This document shows, piece by piece, positions 31,877-37,648 of a stretch of 37,648 nt of DNA (within the stretch, counting starts at the first letter, position 1; each line of letters begins with the position of its first letter). The translations under genes were made by a program, and so were the position numbers. The stretch is taken from the NCBI GenBank assembly GCA_021775495.1, contig JAJFHT010000400.1, positions 1 through 37,648 of the forward strand. Direction: 5' to 3'. Under the pieces are notes generated by a model. That model made no database searches, was not told where the DNA came from, and saw nothing but the letters and a program-made list of their open reading frames with translations. Source of the stretch: Hyphomicrobiales bacterium. GTDB lineage: Bacteria > Pseudomonadota > Alphaproteobacteria > Rhizobiales > Rhizobiaceae.

Positions 31877-33613
31877 ATGCGCAAAATATTGCTTTGCACT
31901 GTGGCGGCGACGGCGATGCTCGCTCACGCCACGTCGGCATTCGCCGATGCGGCGGCAGCCAAGAAATGGATTGACCAGGAATTCCAACCATCGGTTCTGT
32001 CGAAAGCCGACCAGATGTCCGAAATGGACTGGTTCATCAAGGCCGCGGAACCATTCAACGGAATGGAAATCAACGTCCTGTCAGAAGGCATTCCGACCCA
32101 TTCCTATGAATCGGAAGTCCTGACCAAGGCGTTCCAGGAAATCACCGGCATCAAGGTCAATCACCAGATTCTCGGTGAGGGTGAAGTGGTTCAAGCCGTT
32201 CAGACTCAGATGCAGACAAAGCGCAATCTCTACGATGCCTATGTCAATGATTCCGATCTGATCGGAACGCATTCACGCCTGCAGCTTGCCTACAACCTGA
32301 CCGACTGGATGGCCGGTGAAGGCAAGGACGTGACCAATCCCGGCCTCGACCTGGCCGACATCATGGGAACCCAGTTCACCACCGGACCGGATGGTGACCT
32401 TTATCAGTTGCCCGACCAGCAGTTCGCCAATCTTTACTGGTTCCGCAAGGACTGGTTCGACAATGCCGACCTGCAAGCCAAGTTCAAGACAAAATATGGC
32501 TACGATCTTGGTGTGCCGGTCAATTGGTCCGCCTATGAGGACATCGCCGAATTCTTCTCAAAGGATGTGAAGGAAGTCGACGGTGTAACCATTTATGGCC
32601 ACATGGATTACGGCAAGCGCGCTCCCGATCTCGGCTGGCGCATGACAGATGCCTGGTTGTCGATGGCCGGTGCCGGTTCAAAGGGTGAACCGAACGGCGT
32701 GCCGATCGACGAATGGGGCATCCGTATGGAAGCCGGCAGTTGCAACCCTGTCGGTGCGTCTGTTACCCGTGGTGGCGCAGCCAATGGCCCAGCCGCTGTC
32801 TACGCCATCCGCAAATGGGATGAATGGCTGCGCAGCTATGCACCTCCGGGAGCTGCAAGCTTCGACTTCTACCAGTCGCTGCCGGCGCTCAGCCAGGGCA
32901 ATGTCGCCCAGCAGATCTTCTGGTACACCGCCTTCACCGCCGACATGGTCAAACCCAAGTCCGAAGGCAACAACACTGTCGATGATGACGGAAATCCGCT
33001 CTGGCGGATGGCGCCGTCACCGCACGGCCCTTATTGGGAAGAAGGCCAGAAGGTCGGTTATCAGGATGTGGGATCATGGACGATCCTGAAATCCACACCG
33101 GTCGACCGCGCCAAGGCAGCATGGCTCTATGCACAGTTCGTGGTGTCCAAGACCGTCGATGTGAAGAAGTCGCATGTCGGCCTGACCTTCATCCGCGACA
33201 GCTCGGTCAATCACGAGTCCTTCTCCGAGCGCGCCTCCAAGCTGGGCGGCCTGGTCGAGTTCTACCGCTCGCCCGACCGTGTCGCATGGTCGCCGACCGG
33301 CGTGAACGTGCCCGACTATCCGAAACTGGCACAGATCTGGTGGCAGCAGATCGGAGACGTCAACTCCGGCGCCTTTACCCCACAGCAGGCGATGGATCGC
33401 CTCGCCGAGGAAATGGACATCACCATGGCGCGCATGCAGCGGGCCGATGAGGGTGCCAATGTCTATGGCGGCTGTGGACCGCGCCTGAACGAGCCGAAGG
33501 ATGCTTCCGAATGGCTCGGCAAGGGCGGCGCCAAAGCCAAGCTCGACAACGAGAAACCGGCTGGCAAAACCGTCAACTACGACGAGCTGGTGGCTCGCTG
33601 GGCGAAAAACTAA
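31877..33613 (+). CDS. ABC transporter substrate-binding protein, GlpV-like (glycerol/polyol)
   Basis: A 578-residue secreted binding protein, much longer than ordinary sugar-binding proteins. The signal peptide is MRKILLCTVAATAMLA with cleavage after TSAFA near residue 23. The long insertions and stretches such as DWFIKAAEPFNGMEINVLSEG, YQLPDQQFANLYWFRKDWFD and the end TVNYDELVARWAKN fit the GlpV-type proteins of rhizobial glycerol transporters. AGGAGGAG precedes ATG 31877. It is first in an operon with two ATPases and two permeases, and its mRNA end carries two tandem hairpins, which should raise its expression. Glycerol is the best guess; sugar alcohols are alternatives. No glpD or glpK lies in the window. 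Confidence 0.88.
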   Translation: MRKILLCTVAATAMLAHATSAFADAAAAKKWIDQEFQPSVLSKADQMSEMDWFIKAAEPFNGMEINVLSEGIPTHSYESEVLTKAFQEITGIKVNHQILGEGEVVQAVQTQMQTKRNLYDAYVNDSDLIGTHSRLQLAYNLTDWMAGEGKDVTNPGLDLADIMGTQFTTGPDGDLYQLPDQQFANLYWFRKDWFDNADLQAKFKTKYGYDLGVPVNWSAYEDIAEFFSKDVKEVDGVTIYGHMDYGKRAPDLGWRMTDAWLSMAGAGSKGEPNGVPIDEWGIRMEAGSCNPVGASVTRGGAANGPAAVYAIRKWDEWLRSYAPPGAASFDFYQSLPALSQGNVAQQIFWYTAFTADMVKPKSEGNNTVDDDGNPLWRMAPSPHGPYWEEGQKVGYQDVGSWTILKSTPVDRAKAAWLYAQFVVSKTVDVKKSHVGLTFIRDSSVNHESFSERASKLGGLVEFYRSPDRVAWSPTGVNVPDYPKLAQIWWQQIGDVNSGAFTPQQAMDRLAEEMDITMARMQRADEGANVYGGCGPRLNEPKDASEWLGKGGAKAKLDNEKPAGKTVNYDELVARWAKN

Positions 33614-33663
33614 GCTTGCCTCCCAAGCTTGGTGACCGGCCGGGGCGCTTTGCCGCCCCGGCC
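33612..33663 (+). terminator. Tandem hairpins after the binding-protein gene
   Basis: AAGCTTG (33612-33618) pairs with CAAGCTT (33624-33630), starting in the stop codon. Then GGCCGGGGCG (33638-33647) pairs perfectly with CGCCCCGGCC (33654-33663) around a 6-base loop. No T-run follows, so this is more likely an RNA-protecting or partial termination element that keeps binding-protein mRNA above that of the downstream genes. Confidence 0.65.
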
Positions 33664-33668
33664 ACTCA

Positions 33669-33931
33669 AGGTCATAGCCTCATAAACAGGATCGAAATGG
33701 TATGAATCAATTTGTTCGGATACGAGGCGCGAGTTCGCAGGAAACCTTTCGGTTTTCAAGAGCTTGCAACGCTGTAGCCGGGCAAATTGATCATATCCGC
33801 AGGACGATGAAATTGCTGCAATCTGCTGCGTCAAAGCGCTTGAATGGGCGGCAAGCCCATTCTGCGCGCTTTTCCTCGCATATTTTTGCAGTTTCAACGC
33901 CATTTCGACCCTGTTTATGAGGCTATGACCT
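33669..33931. repeat. 263-bp intergenic element with 32-bp terminal inverted repeats
   Basis: The left end (33669-33700) and right end (33900-33931) are inverted copies of one 32-base sequence, starting AGGTCATAGCCTCATAAACA, differing at one position. Between them are smaller hairpins, among them GAATGGGC/GCCCATTC (33842-33862). No transposase is encoded. This is the structure of a non-autonomous element, like a MITE or a rhizobial intergenic mosaic element. No target duplication is obvious. A minus-strand frame and a short plus-strand frame run through it but I do not call them genes. The rest of the 378-base gap before the next gene holds only the hairpins listed separately and a GGGACCGG direct repeat. 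Confidence 0.75.
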
Positions 33932-33991
33932 GGCGGCAATCCCGGGACCGGTGGGACCGGCACGATCCCCGGCATGATCCAGTGAGTAGAC

Positions 33992-35071
33992 ATGACACTT
34001 GAAGTTCAGGGTATCAGCAAACAGGTGGCTGGTATCACACACATCAAGCCGACAACGCTGTCGCTGCTGCCCGGACACTTCAACGTCCTTCTGGGAGAGA
34101 CCGGCGCCGGCAAGACGTCGCTGATCAAGATGATGGCCGGGCTTGACCCGATCGCCTCGGGAAAAATCATCATCAACGGCCAGGACGTGACAAAGCTGTC
34201 GCCACAAAAGCGCAATGTCAGCCTGGTGCACCAGTTCTTCGTCAACTACCCCCACATGACCGTCTACGACAATATTGCCTCCCCCTTGAAGGTTGCAGGC
34301 ATGGCAAAGTCGGAAATTGCAGGACGCGTCGAGGAAGCGGCAAATATCCTGCAACTGACCCCGATGCTGAAACGCCGGCCGCATGAACTGTCCGGCGGCC
34401 AGCAGCAGCGCACGGCGCTGGCGCGCGCCATTGCCAAGGAAAGCAGCGCGGTGTTTCTCGACGAACCGCTGGCCAATCTCGATTACAAATTGCGCGAGGA
34501 ACTGCGCGACCAGCTGCCGGAGCTGTTTGCCGGCCGCGGCGCCGTCGTCGTATATGCCACTTCCGAGCCGGAAGAAGCGCTGCTGCTCGGCGGCCAGACC
34601 GGCCTGATGGAAGACGGCCGGGTGACCCAGTTTGGCCCGACCGCTGAAATCTACCGCAACCCGGCAAACCTGGTTTCAGCACAGGTCTTTTCCGACCCGC
34701 CGATCAATACCGCCCGGATCACCAAGACCGGAAACAAGGCAAAACTTGGCGGCCACGCGGAGTGGAAGCTGACCGGCGATCCTTCGAAACTTGCTGATGG
34801 CGATTACACCGTGGCCATCCGGCCGATCCATGTGTTTCCGGCCGGCAAACCCTCGGCCAAAAGAGTCGCCATCTCCGGCACAGTTCAGGTGACCGAACTC
34901 AGCGGTTCCGATTCCAGCGCGCATTTCCGTTTCGGCGGTGAATCCTGGGTATCGCTCGCATCGGGTGTGCACACTTTTCAGATCGGCGAGGAGCATGTGT
35001 TCTATCTCGATCCGTCTCATTGTTTCTATTTCACCGCCGACGGTGCCCTCGCGGCCAAGGGAGGACGCTAA
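33992..35071 (+). CDS. ABC transporter ATP-binding protein, GlpS-like
   Basis: A 359-residue importer ATPase of the CUT1/MalK group with a C-terminal regulatory OB-type domain (about 235-359). Seen: Walker A GETGAGKT (35-42), Q-loop Gln81, signature LSGGQ (133-137), Walker B AVFLDEP (Asp157, Glu158). The H-loop histidine that completes catalysis is missing: the stretch reads YATSEPEEA, with Ser191 in its place. The partner ATPase keeps its histidine but has lost the signature, so the two fit as an asymmetric pair. It starts with ATG 33992 after an intergenic element and has a weak ribosome site. It is followed 3 bases later by the second ATPase. Confidence 0.92.
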   Translation: MTLEVQGISKQVAGITHIKPTTLSLLPGHFNVLLGETGAGKTSLIKMMAGLDPIASGKIIINGQDVTKLSPQKRNVSLVHQFFVNYPHMTVYDNIASPLKVAGMAKSEIAGRVEEAANILQLTPMLKRRPHELSGGQQQRTALARAIAKESSAVFLDEPLANLDYKLREELRDQLPELFAGRGAVVVYATSEPEEALLLGGQTGLMEDGRVTQFGPTAEIYRNPANLVSAQVFSDPPINTARITKTGNKAKLGGHAEWKLTGDPSKLADGDYTVAIRPIHVFPAGKPSAKRVAISGTVQVTELSGSDSSAHFRFGGESWVSLASGVHTFQIGEEHVFYLDPSHCFYFTADGALAAKGGR

Positions 35072-35074
35072 GCC

Positions 35075-36175
35075 ATGGCCGGGATCACCCTGTCGCATCT
35101 GCGCCATTCCTACATGCCGGATCCCAAGTCCCGCGACGATTATGCCCTGCAGGAAATCAATCTGGACTGGGACGATGGCGGCGCCTATGCCCTACTGGGG
35201 CCTTCCGGCTGCGGCAAGACGACATTGCTGAACATCATATCAGGACTGGTGACCCCGTCGGAAGGATCGGTTCTGTTTGACGACCGCGACGTGACACGGC
35301 TGACGCCGGAACAGCGCAACATCGCACAGGTGTTCCAGTTCCCGGTGATCTACGACACCATGACGGTCTACGACAATCTGGCCTTCCCCTTGCGCAACCG
35401 CAATATCGCCGAGCCCGATGTCGACCGCCGGGTCCGGGAAATCGCCGAGATGCTGGAAGTCACCGACATGCTGAAGCTGCGCGCCTCCGGTCTGGCGCCT
35501 GACAACAAGCAGAAGATTTCGATGGGACGCGGCCTGGTGCGCGAAGACGTCAATGTCGTCATGTTCGACGAACCGCTGACCGTGATCGACCCACATCTGA
35601 AATGGAAACTGCGCTCCAAGCTGAAGGAGTTGCACCAGCGGGTGCGCGCCACCATGATCTATGTGACCCACGACCAGACCGAGGCGCTGACTTTCGCCGA
35701 CCAGGTCGTGGTCATGCAACTCGGCGAGATCGTCCAGATCGGCACGCCGGTGGAACTGTTCGAGCGGCCGAAACACACATTTGTCGGCCACTTCATCGGC
35801 TCTCCAGGCATGAACGTCATTCCCTGCTCCATCAAGGGCGACAAGGCTCATGTCGGTGAGCTGGAAGTGCCTTTTGAGGGGCCGGTCTCCGGGAAATTGA
35901 CAGGCAAAACGGAAATCGGCGTGCGGCCGGAATTCGTTTCACTGGTAAAAAAAGGCCTGCCGGCGACGGTACGCAAGGTCTCAGATATCGGCCGGCATAT
36001 AGTCGTTGAGAACATGGTCGGCGATGTGCGGGTGACCGCGATCGTCGAAGACAACCCGCCTGAAGTCGGCGAAGCCGTGCAGCTGTCTTTCGACAAAATG
36101 CAAACCCGCCTTTATTGCGACAGCTGGCTCGCCTCCCAGCCCGCCTCCACGGCCGGACGAAAGGCTGCCTCATGA
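35075..36175 (+). CDS. ABC transporter ATP-binding protein, GlpT-like, with degenerate signature
   Basis: A 366-residue ATPase of the same group. Walker A GPSGCGKT (42-49), Q-loop Gln88, Walker B VVMFDEP (Asp165, Glu166) and H-loop YVTHDQTEA (His199) are intact. The signature, normally LSGGQ, reads LAPDN at 140-144, followed by KQKISMGRG, so it cannot make the usual contact with ATP in the opposite subunit. The C-terminal regulatory domain (about 240-366) is present. It starts 3 bases after the first ATPase stop and its stop overlaps the first permease start (ATGA). The gene name glpT used in rhizobial glycerol operons should not be confused with the glycerol-3-phosphate antiporter. Confidence 0.92.
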   Translation: MAGITLSHLRHSYMPDPKSRDDYALQEINLDWDDGGAYALLGPSGCGKTTLLNIISGLVTPSEGSVLFDDRDVTRLTPEQRNIAQVFQFPVIYDTMTVYDNLAFPLRNRNIAEPDVDRRVREIAEMLEVTDMLKLRASGLAPDNKQKISMGRGLVREDVNVVMFDEPLTVIDPHLKWKLRSKLKELHQRVRATMIYVTHDQTEALTFADQVVVMQLGEIVQIGTPVELFERPKHTFVGHFIGSPGMNVIPCSIKGDKAHVGELEVPFEGPVSGKLTGKTEIGVRPEFVSLVKKGLPATVRKVSDIGRHIVVENMVGDVRVTAIVEDNPPEVGEAVQLSFDKMQTRLYCDSWLASQPASTAGRKAAS

Positions 36176-37035
36176 AAACCGAAAATCAGAAAGCCTGGTT
36201 CTTTGTGCTGCCGGTCCTGCTGCTGGTCGCCTTCAACGCGCTGATCCCGATGATGACGGTTGTCAATTATTCGGTGCAGGAGACCTTTGGCGACAATGTA
36301 TTTTTCTGGCAGGGGCTGGACTGGTTCCAGCAACTGATGCGGTCCGACCGGTTCCACGCGGCGCTGGGGCGCCAGTTCATGTTCACCGGTATCATTCTCG
36401 CCATCGAGATCCCGCTCGGCGTCATCATCGCGCTGTCGATGCCGAAGCGCGGCTTCTGGGTGCCGGTCTGTCTGGTGACGATGGCGCTGCCGATGCTCAT
36501 TCCGTGGAATGTCGTTGGTGCGATGTGGAACATATTCACCCTGCCCGATATTGGCCTGCTTGGCTATTTCATGAACAAGGTGCTGCACATCAACTACAAC
36601 ATGACACAGGATCCGTTCGCGGCCTGGGTCACCATTATCACCATGGATGTCTGGCATTGGACATCGCTGGTCGTGCTGCTCTCCTATGCCGGGCTGGTCT
36701 CGATCCCCGAGGCCTATTACCAGGCGGCGAAAATCGACGGCGCCTCGGCCTGGTCGGTGTTCCGCCACATCCAACTGCCGAAGATGAAGCAGGTGCTGAC
36801 CATCGCAGTGTTGCTGCGGTTCATGGACAGCTTCAACATCTATACCGAACCTTTCGTGCTGACCGGAGGTGGGCCCGGCAACTCCACCACACTGCTTTCG
36901 ATCGACCTTGTGAAGATAGCCCTCGGGCAATTCGACCTCGGCCCGGCGGCGGCGATGTCGCTGATCTATTTCGCGATAACCCTTCTGGTGTCATGGCTGT
37001 TCTACACACTGATGACCCGAAACGACGCCAATTAG
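36172..37035 (+). CDS. ABC transporter permease, GlpP-like
   Basis: A 287-residue inner-membrane permease of the BPD_transp_1 family with six helices, the first near residues 9-28. The EAA coupling loop that docks on the ATPase is EAYYQAAKIDGAS (180-192) followed by VFRHIQLPKM. MPKRGFWVPVCLVTMALPM and the final helix SLIYFAITLLVSWLF are typical. ATG 36172 is fixed by the ATGA overlap with the preceding ATPase stop. It forms the membrane channel with the second permease. No substrate can be read from it; the binding protein suggests glycerol or another polyol. Confidence 0.93.
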   Translation: MKTENQKAWFFVLPVLLLVAFNALIPMMTVVNYSVQETFGDNVFFWQGLDWFQQLMRSDRFHAALGRQFMFTGIILAIEIPLGVIIALSMPKRGFWVPVCLVTMALPMLIPWNVVGAMWNIFTLPDIGLLGYFMNKVLHINYNMTQDPFAAWVTIITMDVWHWTSLVVLLSYAGLVSIPEAYYQAAKIDGASAWSVFRHIQLPKMKQVLTIAVLLRFMDSFNIYTEPFVLTGGGPGNSTTLLSIDLVKIALGQFDLGPAAAMSLIYFAITLLVSWLFYTLMTRNDAN

Positions 37036-37045
37036 GAGCAGGGAC

Positions 37046-37648
<603 letters not shown>

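Noticed and set aside
33610-33993. Minus-strand frame of 127 codons and plus-strand frame of 72 codons across the inverted-repeat element
   Set aside because: Both follow the repeat element rather than a conserved protein fold, have no ribosome site, and the long minus frame is mostly read from the repeat arms and hairpins.
36112-36930. Long minus-strand frame opposite the first permease gene
   Set aside because: It is rich in His, Gln and Arg with no motif, typical of the antisense of a membrane protein gene.

Overview
The window looks like a chromosomal stretch from an alphaproteobacterium, most likely of the order Hyphomicrobiales (Rhizobiales). The evidence is moderately high GC, several CUT2-type (ribose-type) ABC transporters, a rhizobial-type glycerol ABC transporter, an indolepyruvate oxidoreductase fused into one chain, and a short inverted-repeat intergenic element of the kind common in rhizobial genomes. 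This placement is inferred from gene content; there is no rRNA or tRNA in the window. It holds 28 protein genes, two of them cut by the window ends, and no phage, CRISPR or transposase genes.

Layout. (1) Bases 1-5280, minus strand: an AraC regulator, a TrpA-like aldolase-fold protein, an FGGY sugar kinase, a periplasmic sugar-binding protein and the start of a CUT2 ATPase. This looks like an uptake, phosphorylation and aldol-cleavage pathway for an unknown sugar or polyol. (2) 5422-7160, minus: a BlaI-type repressor overlapping a membrane M56 (BlaR1-like) protease whose C-terminus is an M23 murein-peptidase domain. (3) 7264-17221: a divergent catabolic locus. Leftward run a CUT2 binding protein, hydantoinase/oxoprolinase A and B subunits, ATPase and permease; rightward run a GntR/FCD regulator, an M24 metallopeptidase and a GAF-domain protein. 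A 20-bp inverted repeat lies in the divergent promoter region. (4) 17179-19814, minus: a secreted PDZ/Sel1-repeat protein and an EamA transporter.

(5) 20002-23095, plus: acetate kinase, an SMP-30 lactonase, a DUF454 membrane protein and an unrecognised small protein. (6) 23136-30496: a LacI regulator, a fumarylacetoacetase-family hydrolase, an aromatic aminotransferase and the 1165-residue indolepyruvate ferredoxin oxidoreductase, all leftward, with a divergent Lrp/AsnC regulator. The aminotransferase and oxidoreductase make a natural pair: aromatic amino acid to aryl-pyruvate to aryl-acetyl-CoA. (7) 30688-31656: a second EamA transporter. (8) 31877 to the right end, plus: a GlpV-S-T-P-Q-like ABC importer, probably for glycerol or a similar polyol. 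Its first intergenic gap holds two hairpins and a 263-bp element with 32-bp terminal inverted repeats.

The points I find most worth following are: the TrpA-like protein kept with a sugar kinase and no trpB; the ABC importer whose two ATPases have complementary motif losses, predicting one consensus and one degenerate ATP site; the hydantoinase locus fed by a sugar-type transporter; the M56-M23 fusion; the inverted-repeat element; and a 28-bp near-perfect palindrome upstream of the AraC gene.
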